64,000 bases of DNA from positions 1 to 64,000 of the forward strand of contig JAIZWL010000009.1 in NCBI GenBank assembly GCA_021498125.1. The letters are read 5' to 3'. The notes under the pieces were generated by a model that made no database searches, had not been told where the DNA came from, and saw only the letters and a list, made by a program, of their open reading frames with translations. Origin of the DNA: Candidatus Thorarchaeota archaeon. Its GTDB lineage: Archaea > Asgardarchaeota > Thorarchaeia > Thorarchaeales > Thorarchaeaceae. How positions within the stretch are numbered: the stretch's first letter is position 1; every line of letters starts with the position of its first letter. Positions 44,328-53,364 of the stretch are shown one piece after another. Made by a program: the position numbers and the translations under genes.

Positions 44328-44414
44328 TTGGGTAATAGTTCGTAAATTTTGATTTAAACATTGCTTCAGTTTTAGGAGTTGCTAACGTTCTAACATCATC
44401 TATGATTATGACAA

Positions 44415-45131
44415 TCAGTCTTCCTGTCGCTCTAGTATTCCAATATATCCTCTGCGTGGTCCTACTACCCGAATAAGTTTCCATCCTGTTTCTTCAGCAA
44501 GAGTGGCCATCTCTTCTGGACTTACTGTCAGAAGATCAATCCAGTCGCTGACAAGGTTCTTGTATCGCAGCCTAAATCGCACTTGCCCAACAGGCCATCC
44601 TCTGGAACGGTTCTTCTCATGATATACTAGATGGATTTCATTATCAGTATCACTAGAGTCACGTGACTCTGCAAGTATTATTGCTCTACTGTTTGTGATG
44701 TTCCAGAGTCGTTTTAGCATTTCTCTAACTCCATCATAATTACCTGGAATACCAAAGTTACAACCAAGCAAGAGTATGGTATCGAACTTTCCAAGTGTGA
44801 GATCCAGAGCCATCACATCCATGACCTGGGCATTCTCGATACCGTTACGCTTACAGGCCTCAATTGCTCCTGGCGAGAGGTCAATTCCATGAACTACAAA
44901 ACCTCGTTCTTCCAAGTAGCACATGATTCTCCCTGCACCACAACCGATATCGAGGACGCGCCCTTTTACAGACTTGAGAGCCTCGCAAAGTGGTTCCGAC
45001 CAATCCTCATATTTGCTAACATAGAAGCGTCCGTCCATCTCGCTGATGAAACCATCATCCCGTTCAATCTGATGTGTCGCATCTTCATTCTGAACTGCGG
45101 CTAACAAGATTGCTCCCATCACATCCGACAT
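44415..45131 (-). CDS. SAM-dependent methyltransferase, class I
   Basis: The 238-residue protein has the Rossmann-like motif I VLDIGCGAGRIM, then the motif II acidic residue in VVHGIDLSPGAIE, motif IV near FDTILLLGCNFGIPG and a later helical segment. It should transfer a methyl group from S-adenosylmethionine in the cytoplasm; the substrate is unknown. It resembles ubiquinone/menaquinone- and tRNA-type methyltransferases. It diverges from the winged-helix gene, with a palindromic TTTATTAATAAA at 45159-45170 about 30 bases before its start. Confidence 0.85.
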   Translation of the reverse strand: MSDVMGAILLAAVQNEDATHQIERDDGFISEMDGRFYVSKYEDWSEPLCEALKSVKGRVLDIGCGAGRIMCYLEERGFVVHGIDLSPGAIEACKRNGIENAQVMDVMALDLTLGKFDTILLLGCNFGIPGNYDGVREMLKRLWNITNSRAIILAESRDSSDTDNEIHLVYHEKNRSRGWPVGQVRFRLRYKNLVSDWIDLLTVSPEEMATLAEETGWKLIRVVGPRRGYIGILERQED

Positions 45132-45158
45132 CTAAAACACCCACCAGTTTATCGCGAT

Positions 45159-45170
45159 TTTATTAATAAA
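45159..45170 (-). promoter_or_regulatory. Palindromic TATA-like element
   Basis: TTTATTAATAAA is a 12-base perfect palindrome about 30-40 bases before the methyltransferase start on the minus strand. It can act as a TATA box in either direction, and may also be a regulator site. Confidence 0.45.
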
Positions 45171-45322
45171 TGTGCTGTTTTAAGATAGAAATCTGTGGCG
45201 AGTATTTTGTGAAATCTGTTATGATTGATGTTTCTACAGGTTTCTGGAATGAATCAAGTGATATTGTGTTACATCCGGTCGTTTGGCAAACAAGATAATC
45301 GCCGTTCCGGAAATTTTTCATC

Positions 45323-45883
45323 ATGCGATTCGATAGAGATAAATGCTACAATTCTGGGAGATATTTTAATCTTCTAGAGGAGGAGATTAAAATTCCTACG
45401 AAAAGCATGCCCGAGGTCGATAATTCTTTATTAAAATTATTCGAGAAATTGGCGAACTGGTTAAATCTTAGTGAGAATGCTGCTCCGGCACTTGCAGCTC
45501 TTCTCTATGAGAAATACAAGACTGGCCAACGGCTGAGCGCTAAAGAGATCAGCGAACGAACAGGATATTCCCGTGCAAGCATTGGCACGATCATGGCGGA
45601 ACTTGTTATGACTGGAATTGTTACGGGTCATCGGGATAACGATCAGACTGGTCGTGGGCGTCGAAGAATCCTTTATGGGATTGATGGCGATGTTTCGATG
45701 CTCTTTCTCGCTGGAGTTGATCGGATGTTGCAGCGTCTTCAAGTCATCAAGCATGATATTGTCCAGCTCCATGACGAGGTCAAAGACGAGAAGGCTCTTG
45801 GTTCAATGCTCAAAGACCTTCATGTAAAGATTGATGACAGTATTCATTGCTTAAGCAATCTTGATATGTTTAAGGCTGCATAG
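45323..45883 (+). CDS. MarR/GbsR-like winged-helix regulator
   Basis: This 186-residue protein has a winged-helix domain around residues 50-125: LSAKEISERTGYSRASIGTIMAELVMTGIV is the helix-turn-helix, and a wing with GRGRRRILYGID follows. The C-terminal part is a long helical region with amphipathic helices (about 135-180), the arrangement of MarR/GbsR-family dimerisation helices. It may bind small ligands. I kept ATG 45323, which has an upstream AGATAATC at a leaderless spacing; ATG 45407 is also possible. It ends at the bidirectional terminator. Confidence 0.8.
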   Translation: MRFDRDKCYNSGRYFNLLEEEIKIPTKSMPEVDNSLLKLFEKLANWLNLSENAAPALAALLYEKYKTGQRLSAKEISERTGYSRASIGTIMAELVMTGIVTGHRDNDQTGRGRRRILYGIDGDVSMLFLAGVDRMLQRLQVIKHDIVQLHDEVKDEKALGSMLKDLHVKIDDSIHCLSNLDMFKAA

Positions 45884-45954
45884 ATGGTCGTGTTTCGTCT
45901 CGTATAACGTCAAGACTCATACCAGTTTGACCAATAATATGATATAAAATAAGT

Positions 45955-45976
45955 AAGAGAGCCAGAAGGCTCTCTT
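45955..45976. terminator. Bidirectional hairpin terminator
   Basis: AAGAGAGCC and GGCTCTCTT form a perfect 9-base stem with a 4-base loop. T-rich tracts flank it on both strands. It lies between two convergent genes (45883 and 46004), so it can end both transcripts. Confidence 0.75.
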
Positions 45977-46003
45977 GATGTATTGTTATTATTACTATTC
46001 TTT

Positions 46004-47404
46004 TTACTCTTTGTCTTCGTCTTTCTCTCCGAGACGCTTTGCTTTACCAAGGCGACGACTACTATCTACAGAGAGGCGTCGTGTGTCACGAGTTGAGAGA
46101 TCATGTCCCTGTTTCCCTTCTGGAATTCCTTCCGCACGCTCACTTGGCCAGCTCTCTCCAGGTTCTGGAACGCGCTCGGCGATCTCTTCATCTACTTCTC
46201 CGGGAGCAAAGGTTTCTCCCTCTTCACGCGCGTGTGAGACAATCCGCTCGACGCGTTCGACTTTCAAGTAGTATAGCATCGTGATCATTGCCACAATCGG
46301 GAACGCAAGAAGTTTGGCGATGTCGCGGAAGATGTAGGTCGCATATGTGGTTGTTCCCGACCAGTCAAAGATGTACCAGCTTCCTAGAATCGAGGTCGGA
46401 GCACTGGCGGTCACTGCAATTATACTGTCTACATAGAAGAATCCGCTGGCGAGGAAGAAGGTCAATAATGGCCCAAAGTCCCTAAGGCGAGCACGGGATT
46501 CTTCGACGACCTCTGTGACCGTTCGTCCAATCCCACTCATCGCATAGATAAGGAAGAAGAGAGACATCCCGATATCTACAGGTGTCATCTGTGGGGCACC
46601 AGTCCTTCTCATGACATTAACAAGGAAGTAACCCGCATAGACCGCAACGAAGACGGTCAGAAGTGCGATATTGAGCGCAGCACCCTTCTTTGCGTATCTG
46701 AAAAATGTGAACAGTGCCACCATTGCAAACAAGCCAAGCATTCCCATTGCTGCCACGAGGAATGGCCATTGGATCGTGATATTGGTCATAAATTCGCTGA
46801 AGACTGACCCAATGATCGCATCAATGCCGAACAAATTGTTTGGGATGATGACCAAGGCAAGGAGGATCTCGGCTCCGATTATGCCTATACCAATGAGCAA
46901 AACGATGAAGCTACCAATTCCAATCGCAAGACCTCCCTTTTTGGGCTCCGCAATTGTTGCAAGTCGTAGACTTGTTCGTGAGGACAGGTATGCTTGAAAT
47001 GCGATCCAGCCAACCCAACAGAACATGGAGAATGCAAGTAATCCAATCTCTCCGATTGCGATGGAGAGAAAGACCGAGATTGCGAATGAGACCGCTAGCC
47101 ATGCAAGGCCTTTGAATTCGGTAACATGACCCCGCCCGCGTCGAGTGATCCAGAGTCGATCCATCTTTAATCCGGTGAGAAGCGTTCCAATACCAAAGTA
47201 GATCGTACCAGTCGCTCCCACATACACGAACGTTCCGACAAGAAACTGTTCAACCGTCGTACCTACAAAAAGCGTGATCAACCATGATACAAATAGTGCC
47301 AGAAACGTCGTTGCTACGAAAATTATCAGATATGCAACATATCGTCGCGTCTTGAAGAACACTTTGAGTCCATTTATTATTCCAGAGAGAATCGGGATTC
47401 CCAA
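46004..47404 (-). CDS. Polytopic membrane protein, unknown function
   Basis: This 466-residue protein has about ten hydrophobic segments and a cytoplasmic hydrophilic tail of about 80 residues (from about 388) with many Glu, Arg and Lys residues, ending EKDEDKE. No transporter signature that I know is present. The TTG start is firmly supported by GGGAGGT seven bases upstream. It is probably a single-gene unit that ends at the bidirectional hairpin. Confidence 0.8.
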   Translation of the reverse strand: MGIPILSGIINGLKVFFKTRRYVAYLIIFVATTFLALFVSWLITLFVGTTVEQFLVGTFVYVGATGTIYFGIGTLLTGLKMDRLWITRRGRGHVTEFKGLAWLAVSFAISVFLSIAIGEIGLLAFSMFCWVGWIAFQAYLSSRTSLRLATIAEPKKGGLAIGIGSFIVLLIGIGIIGAEILLALVIIPNNLFGIDAIIGSVFSEFMTNITIQWPFLVAAMGMLGLFAMVALFTFFRYAKKGAALNIALLTVFVAVYAGYFLVNVMRRTGAPQMTPVDIGMSLFFLIYAMSGIGRTVTEVVEESRARLRDFGPLLTFFLASGFFYVDSIIAVTASAPTSILGSWYIFDWSGTTTYATYIFRDIAKLLAFPIVAMITMLYYLKVERVERIVSHAREEGETFAPGEVDEEIAERVPEPGESWPSERAEGIPEGKQGHDLSTRDTRRLSVDSSRRLGKAKRLGEKDEDKE

Positions 47405-47560
47405 ATGCGTTACCTCCCTTTACTTCTCATATCGCATTTGCTGTTTTAAGCTTTGCACGCGCGTGTTTCTTGAGCAGTTTCAGATGTTTTCCCTGTTATT
47501 ACTGTTTTTTACAACCATTAATTTATGGTAACAGTCTCGTATTGTGGTTCTAAAGATATT

Positions 47561-47585
47561 AAACAAACGTTTGTTTTTATATAAA
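47561..47585 (+). promoter_or_regulatory. Perfect 16-base palindrome abutting a TATA box
   Basis: AAACAAACGTTTGTTT reads identically on both strands and touches TTATATAAA. A dimeric regulator bound there would block or aid TBP/TFB binding. The transcript it controls is unclear, because the surface protein gene begins more than 430 bases to the right. Confidence 0.55.
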
Positions 47586-47878
47586 GCTCAGTTATAGACA
47601 TGTTTAATAGTGGTTACGTTTCTACTACGTTTGTGGTCAGGTATGATCCGCAGGGCCTAGTTTTCGTAACATGCCCTCATTTACAACTCCCCCCCCTCCT
47701 ACCACAACTTGCTCTGCGGAACTCTGGCCACACCTTTTCTCTACGAGCCTATTCTCCTGAGTGTCAATTTTCTATGGTCGCGTGCTCTAAAAGACGGGAT
47801 CATGTTATCATTGAATGATACATGGTAGCACGATCGACACATTCTGGTGTTCTTGCGTTTTACAAGTGACCGTTGATA

Positions 47879-47901
47879 AAAACCAGAGTTTATTAACAAA
47901 T
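47879..47901 (+). promoter_or_regulatory. 23-base element shared by two surface genes, copy 1
   Basis: AACCAGAGTTTATTAACAAA and the flanking bases are identical to 53214-53236. The distance to the start of the downstream beta-helix protein gene is nearly the same at both sites (about 130-150 bases). It contains TTTATTAAC, a possible TATA region. The identity amid otherwise unlike flanks points to a shared promoter or regulator site. Confidence 0.7.
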
Positions 47902-48036
47902 AGTGTGGTTGAGTCTTTACGATAGAAGCACCCGGCGCCAAACTGAGGGTGGAGATAGGAAAGCAAAGATCTGAGTTTTTGTTATGGTCCTGTCAACGGG
48001 TGGTCAGTTATCGTTATGTTCAACGAGGAAAAAGGT

Positions 48037-51000
48037 ATGTATAGAAGCTACAGCAAGGGAACTTTGCTTTTCCTGTTGATGATTTTGCCATCTCTCATGG
48101 TCGTGCCACTTATTGCTGCTCCGCAAACCACTAGACTCGCGGCAAGTCCTCCACCTGAGGTTGTTCAGGTGGCTGGAGCACGATTGTCAACGTATACAGA
48201 GCATGTTCCTATTATTATTAAATCCACGCAGGACTTTATATCTCAGGGATGGCCTGGGTCTGGAACCGAACTTGATCCGTTTCTCATCTTAGGATTGAAT
48301 ATCTCTTATGATGTGGGTCTTGTCATTATTAACATCACGAACACTGATGCATACTTCAAGATCGTGGACTGTGTGGCCAATCAATTGACCTCGGGGATTG
48401 CAACAATTCTCTTCGAGAATGTTTCGCATGCCACTATTGAGTATTCAACAGTCACGGGTCAAAAAACAGGGATTGAACTTGTAAATGCAACAAACACAGC
48501 TATTAGTCATGTTGATGTTACTGTGACTGGTTTTGCCAATGCGGCATACATTACAGACGCGGATCATGTTTCTGTGTCGAATTGTATCTTCAACTCGACG
48601 TTTTATCATCTCACGATAGTGGGGTCTAACTTTTTGAGTATCCGCGATACATCCTTTGTTGGTACAGCCCTTTGGTTCTCTTTATATATTTCTAATTCAA
48701 ATCACACAACAATTTCTGGGTTAGACGTTGTCACGGCCTTTTATTTTGCATGGGTTGTGGACAGTTTCGGATTTAGTGTTGATGGTTCAACTGGGACCGA
48801 TTTGACTGACGGGTTTATGTTTGACAATGTGCATGATATTCGCATTATTGATACATCTATATCCGCTGTTGATTATGGTGTTCAGGTGTCTTCTAGTGTT
48901 GTCAATATGACGATTGACGGTTGCCAGATCACTACGTCTTCAGATCGTGCAATAACCATGAACTCTGGTAATCTTACGCGGATTATCAATAATCATATTT
49001 ATTCTTCGCATGATGGTATCTATATTAGTACAGCTCGTGACTTGGAATTATCCGGCAATGTAATTGAAGATATTGTCAACTCAAATGCAGTTACTATTAG
49101 TGGCTGCACGAACCTGATCATTCGTGATAATACAATCCGTTCTATTTCATCTGGACACGGAATTGCATTGAACAAAATAGCCAACATTTCTATAACCGGA
49201 AATACACTCTATGATGTGTCTAACTATGCAATCAGTGGTACGTACCTCAATGATACCCTGATCGCTTCTAACACGATTTCAGCAACGTTGCGTGCTGTAT
49301 ATGCTCAAAATGACAACAGGTTGCTGATCACTTCTAACACTTTTTCAGAATCGGACTATGCAGGATATATCGCCTTTTCCGATGATGTAAATGTGAGTTA
49401 TAACACCGCAACTGACCTTGATGATTCAGGATTTTACTTTTCAGGAATAGATACCAACTTGGTCATTGTGGGAAATGAGATTGTGGACGCCAATAACTAT
49501 GGGATCCACATTGTTGGTAGCTCGCATTCATTGGTTGAACGAAATATGGTGATGCAAGCATTTACCTGCATCAATCTAGGAACCTCACCAAATAGCACCG
49601 TACAGTCGAATGTTGTACAAGACTTCAGATCCAGTGGTCTTTCAATCTCTACCTCTGGAGATAGTGAGATCCTGAACAACACGGCTATCGCAAGTCGTAT
49701 CGCTACCGTTGGGATTTTGGTTACTGGAGCTCAAAGTGGCTATACGTTCTCTGGAAATCAGATGTATGCGTGTGGCTTCAAAATCTTACGTTCAGGGATC
49801 ACCCCAAGTCCTAATGTCTATACTATGAACAATAATACTATTGGTGGCCTTCCCGTCTATTATGGACTGAATAAGAACGGAATAAGTATCGATGGTTCTC
49901 AATATGGTCAAGTTATTCTTGTTAATTCCACCAACGTCTTAGTCCAAAACGGTAGTTTTGTCAGGAGTACCATTGGTATCAGTTTACTGTTTAGTAACTT
50001 TACCACAATTGATGGGGTTCATGTCGTTGAGCCACGTTATGGAGTTGAGTTACAGTATTCTCATAATGTGACCATAAAGAACTCAAGTTTTCTTGGCGGT
50101 AGTGCAGGTCGCGGAGTGTACTTGGAACGTTCTTCGAATCTCACAATTATGAATAGTGAGTTCACTAAATTTACCGGGTCTCCAGCAATCGACCTTAATC
50201 AGGCGAGCGTCTTTTTGATCACGAATGTGTCAATCTCTGACTCTTATGATGGTCTGACCTTGAATGACATCCTCAATCTGACATTGTTATATTCGACATT
50301 CGAAAATATTGCTCATTATGGAATGTATGCCTCTGGTAATTCTGATTTTGCACAAATCTATTCTTGTACATTCATTAATGCCAGCTTTTCGATTCGGATT
50401 ATTGACCAGACGAGTGACTGGGTCATTGACTCTTCGACATTCTTGTATTCGCCTACTGCCGCAATTAAAACAGGTTCACCCCATAGTGATTACATCAACA
50501 TTACGAATTGCTATTTCGAAGGCAATGATTATGGTATCTATAGCCAGTATGCTGACTATTGGAGGATCACTGGAAACACCTTCCGATGGAATATCCAAAT
50601 GGGTATCTACTTGTCTGCTATGACCAGTCCTATTATCTATTCCAACACCTTTGTTGGTAACAAAAATGCCAACGGCTATGATACGGCCAGTCACTTCTGG
50701 GACGATGGTGTGGATACTGGAAATGCATGGGACGACTATTCGGGTTCTGGTTCTTATCCCGTTTCCGGTGGTGGTGGTGCTACGGATCGCTATCCTACAA
50801 AGTATCTTCCCACTTCACCTATTGTCAGCACTCCACTGGACGTGTCCTATGCAGAGGGGACAGAGCATTACTTTTTGACATGGAACGCCTATGATGACTA
50901 TCTTGTCAGTTGGAATGTCACTTGTGATGGTGCCCTCTTTGCAGCAGACGCATGGAACTATGACGATGTAACTCTTGACATCGGTGGTCTTGCGTATGGC

Positions 51001-51768
51001 GATTACACGTTCGTGATCACCCTTCGTGATAATGATGCGAATACGGTCCAAGACACTGTGCTTGTTTATGTCTATGATGGGACTGCACCTCAGATTGAAG
51101 GACCCTTTACAATGATCGCGTTCGTGGGCGCTTCTGGTCAGGTACTTGCTTGGAACGTTAGTGATCTGCATCCTGCCAATTATTCGCTCTACGTGGATGA
51201 TACGTTGACCGTGGAGGATGACTGGACCACGGGGACCATCACCTATGACGTGAGTGGTCTTGCAGTCGGCGATCACGAGGTCCGGCTTGTAGTCCGTGAT
51301 ATCAGTCGCAATGAGACCTCGAATACTGTGTTGGTGCGGATGATCCAAGACGTCACAAGTCCATCGGTTGACTCACCCGCGGACTTGACCATCTACTATG
51401 GCTCGATTGGCAATACTGTCGTCTGGACCCCAACCGACCTCTATCCTGAGAGCTACACGGTGACGCTCAATGGAACCGCTGTTGCCTCCGGTGATTGGTC
51501 CGGCGCAAAGATTGTCATTAATGTGGATGGCCTTGACCTAGGTGTGCACCAGTTCACTCTGACAGTCTATGACGCGTCAGGGAACAGTGCATCTGATGAG
51601 GTCGCAGTCACCGTCGTCTCCTCGCCTTGGGCCCCAGCATCAACGACCACCGTCACTCCATCTGCGCCCATTGATCCATTATTGATAGGTCTGGTCGTGG
51701 CTGGCGTGGCAGGTGCCATTATCATTGTTGTCGTATTGTACATGCTCAAGAAGCGACGAGCTGCGTAG
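48037..51768 (+). CDS. Surface beta-helix (NosD-like) protein A with Ig-like repeats
   Basis: The mature protein of about 1243 residues begins with a signal-type segment, then GWPGSGTELDPFLI and INITNT motifs of the NosD/parallel beta-helix family. Many 20-25-residue beta-helix repeats (N-x-I and G-I-x-L patterns) run to about residue 900. Three Ig-like repeats follow, each with a D-LYP or D-LHP turn and a GN-like end; then a Thr/Pro linker, one membrane helix and KKRRAA. It would be a large cell-surface stalk or carbohydrate-binding or -degrading protein. I start at ATG 48037, eight bases after GAGG; ATG 48016 is possible. Its paralogue is at 53365. Confidence 0.88.
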   Translation: MYRSYSKGTLLFLLMILPSLMVVPLIAAPQTTRLAASPPPEVVQVAGARLSTYTEHVPIIIKSTQDFISQGWPGSGTELDPFLILGLNISYDVGLVIINITNTDAYFKIVDCVANQLTSGIATILFENVSHATIEYSTVTGQKTGIELVNATNTAISHVDVTVTGFANAAYITDADHVSVSNCIFNSTFYHLTIVGSNFLSIRDTSFVGTALWFSLYISNSNHTTISGLDVVTAFYFAWVVDSFGFSVDGSTGTDLTDGFMFDNVHDIRIIDTSISAVDYGVQVSSSVVNMTIDGCQITTSSDRAITMNSGNLTRIINNHIYSSHDGIYISTARDLELSGNVIEDIVNSNAVTISGCTNLIIRDNTIRSISSGHGIALNKIANISITGNTLYDVSNYAISGTYLNDTLIASNTISATLRAVYAQNDNRLLITSNTFSESDYAGYIAFSDDVNVSYNTATDLDDSGFYFSGIDTNLVIVGNEIVDANNYGIHIVGSSHSLVERNMVMQAFTCINLGTSPNSTVQSNVVQDFRSSGLSISTSGDSEILNNTAIASRIATVGILVTGAQSGYTFSGNQMYACGFKILRSGITPSPNVYTMNNNTIGGLPVYYGLNKNGISIDGSQYGQVILVNSTNVLVQNGSFVRSTIGISLLFSNFTTIDGVHVVEPRYGVELQYSHNVTIKNSSFLGGSAGRGVYLERSSNLTIMNSEFTKFTGSPAIDLNQASVFLITNVSISDSYDGLTLNDILNLTLLYSTFENIAHYGMYASGNSDFAQIYSCTFINASFSIRIIDQTSDWVIDSSTFLYSPTAAIKTGSPHSDYINITNCYFEGNDYGIYSQYADYWRITGNTFRWNIQMGIYLSAMTSPIIYSNTFVGNKNANGYDTASHFWDDGVDTGNAWDDYSGSGSYPVSGGGGATDRYPTKYLPTSPIVSTPLDVSYAEGTEHYFLTWNAYDDYLVSWNVTCDGALFAADAWNYDDVTLDIGGLAYGDYTFVITLRDNDANTVQDTVLVYVYDGTAPQIEGPFTMIAFVGASGQVLAWNVSDLHPANYSLYVDDTLTVEDDWTTGTITYDVSGLAVGDHEVRLVVRDISRNETSNTVLVRMIQDVTSPSVDSPADLTIYYGSIGNTVVWTPTDLYPESYTVTLNGTAVASGDWSGAKIVINVDGLDLGVHQFTLTVYDASGNSASDEVAVTVVSSPWAPASTTTVTPSAPIDPLLIGLVVAGVAGAIIIVVVLYMLKKRRAA

Positions 51769-51778
51769 TGCCATAGAT

Positions 51779-51807
51779 CTGTTTGGGGATGCGTTATCCC
51801 TAAACAG
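51779..51807 (+). terminator. Hairpin terminator after surface protein A
   Basis: CTGTTTGGGGAT and ATCCCTAAACAG form a near-perfect 12-base stem with a 5-base loop, followed by TTTTTCTTTTTT. It lies just after the stop of the beta-helix gene. Confidence 0.75.
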
Positions 51808-51991
51808 CCCCTATTTTTCTTTTTTATTACTTTGTCTTTAGTTATGTATATTCTATAGGTAAGTGGTGGTCTATGGTTCACATCAACCGAATTCGCAACT
51901 GGTAAATTTCGTTTCGTTGCTGTTAGGTTTGAATGACAGTACATAGTAGATTTTCTTATTATGTGCAGTTAACCTTTGATATGCGAGTACA

Positions 51992-53053
51992 ATGCAGAGT
52001 CCAGAGCAGATTCCCATCTTAGCAGTATCTGTAATTATCACGGCCATTGGTCTGGGAGTGATCTACCGAGGTTGGTGGAAGACACGCAACCTTACTGCAT
52101 TCCTGTACGCCCTCACAATTACCGCTTTTTCAGGAATGGCCCTCGATCTTCTTCTTGATCAGACCTACATGCCATTTCGGCAAGCGGACATTATTATCAA
52201 TGGGGAGCGGTTGTGGATCTCAAATATGCTACTTGCAATTTTTGTAATCGCGGGGTATCTCGCATGGTATTTTGCAATCATTGTGTCACAATACGAGTTT
52301 CCTCCCTCACGGACTCTCTTAGTTGCATTTTTGGCGGGAGGGTCGCTTCTCGGAGCAGTTCTTAGAGCAGACTGGTCAAGTGATTTAGTCCTTCTACTTC
52401 AGCTTCTTGCCTTTGCTATCCTTATTGTTGAGATAATCAGATATGGGGTACGAGTCTTACGAGTCAAGCGGCAATTAGAGGAACGTAGGCAGCTTCTCAT
52501 GTACTTCTTGGGATTTGTTGTCTGGATTATTGCGGGCCCGGTGGGTATTGTTGCAGATAGCCTGAATCTTGGAAGCTTTGGCCACACGCTCTGGGTATTT
52601 CCATACAGCTTTGGGCTTCTAATTGTGGCTTATGTTGTTGCAAAAAATCCGCGTGTGTTGATCATTAGTGAGACCCAAGCATACGACTACATGGTACTGG
52701 ATGGTGAAGGCTCTCTCATATTCGCACACCGGATTCTCGAGTATAGCCGAAGTATCGATCTGGAATTATTAGGCTCTGCAATGTCCGGGGTACTATCACT
52801 GTTCAAGGAGATGCTTGGTTCCGAGCAGGAACTCAATGGTATCAATCATGGTGATGTGCGGATTCTTGTCGAGCATGGGTTAAAGACAACACATCTTCTT
52901 GTTGCATCCCGTGAAACTCCTACTTTCCGACAGATTCTCCGTAATCTTGTACTGGAGTTTGAGACTAATTATAGAGATGAATTGGTTGCGGAGGCGCCCT
53001 TAGTGACCGCATACGACTCGTTTCGAGAACGAATTGAATCAGTCCTGATCTAA
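51992..53053 (+). CDS. Seven-helix-type membrane protein with longin-like cytoplasmic domain
   Basis: The first 225 residues hold about seven hydrophobic segments, an arrangement like archaeal sensor membrane domains. Residues about 229-353 form a cytoplasmic domain with YMVLDGEGSLIFAHRIL, a helix (SAMSGVLSLFKEML), strands around GDVRILVEHG and HLLVASRE, and a C-terminal helix (RQILRNLVLEFETNYRDEL). That beta-alpha-beta pattern resembles longin/roadblock-like modules used by Asgard archaea in small-GTPase signalling (inference). It lies between the two surface beta-helix genes, and has no histidine-kinase motif. Confidence 0.75.
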   Translation: MQSPEQIPILAVSVIITAIGLGVIYRGWWKTRNLTAFLYALTITAFSGMALDLLLDQTYMPFRQADIIINGERLWISNMLLAIFVIAGYLAWYFAIIVSQYEFPPSRTLLVAFLAGGSLLGAVLRADWSSDLVLLLQLLAFAILIVEIIRYGVRVLRVKRQLEERRQLLMYFLGFVVWIIAGPVGIVADSLNLGSFGHTLWVFPYSFGLLIVAYVVAKNPRVLIISETQAYDYMVLDGEGSLIFAHRILEYSRSIDLELLGSAMSGVLSLFKEMLGSEQELNGINHGDVRILVEHGLKTTHLLVASRETPTFRQILRNLVLEFETNYRDELVAEAPLVTAYDSFRERIESVLI

Positions 53054-53364
53054 TCTGGACGTTGTTTCGATCTACTCGGATGTTTAAGTTGTATTCATCG
53101 GTGTTCATCAGGCCTTAGGAATGCAGGAATGATTTGGGACCTATGTGCTGTCCCCACAAGCAAGAAGTATGAATCCACTTTGACATCGCTCCACCATTAA
53201 TATCACATTTCAGAAAACCAGAGTTTATTAACAAATGTGGCAATTAGCGAATGATGCATCCGCCACCAGTTTGTGGGAATTGAAAGGTGATAAAGGCCAC
53301 TTGTTTATGAAGTTGGTCTACCGTTGAAGGTGGATGCCTGGAAGTTAAAACAGAGGTGAATCAT
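53054..53364. other. Intergenic region with shared element, copy 2
   Basis: This 311-base gap follows the longin-tailed gene. It contains the second copy of the 23-base element at 53214-53236. The rest is without further repeats or recognised RNA. The start region of the next gene has GAGGTG at 53353-53358. Confidence 0.5.
53214..53236 (+). promoter_or_regulatory. 23-base element shared by two surface genes, copy 2
   Basis: This copy matches 47879-47901 base for base, and precedes the start of the second beta-helix gene by a similar distance. The surrounding sequences do not align well, so the element itself appears to be conserved. Confidence 0.7.

Larger units (their letters stand above)
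47405..48036. other. Intergenic region with palindrome, TATA box and shared upstream element
   Basis: This is the 632-base gap between divergent genes. Contents are a 16-base perfect palindrome AAACAAACGTTTGTTT at 47561-47576 that runs directly into TTATATAAA at 47577-47585, and the element at 47879-47901 described separately. A 72-residue frame at 47600-47818 follows the TATA box but looks unconvincing (proline and cysteine rich, mixed codon use). No RNA gene was recognised. Confidence 0.5.

Noticed and set aside
47600-47818. A 72-residue frame after the palindrome/TATA box
   Set aside because: The composition is unconvincing and it has no ribosome site; kept only as a possibility under the palindrome finding.
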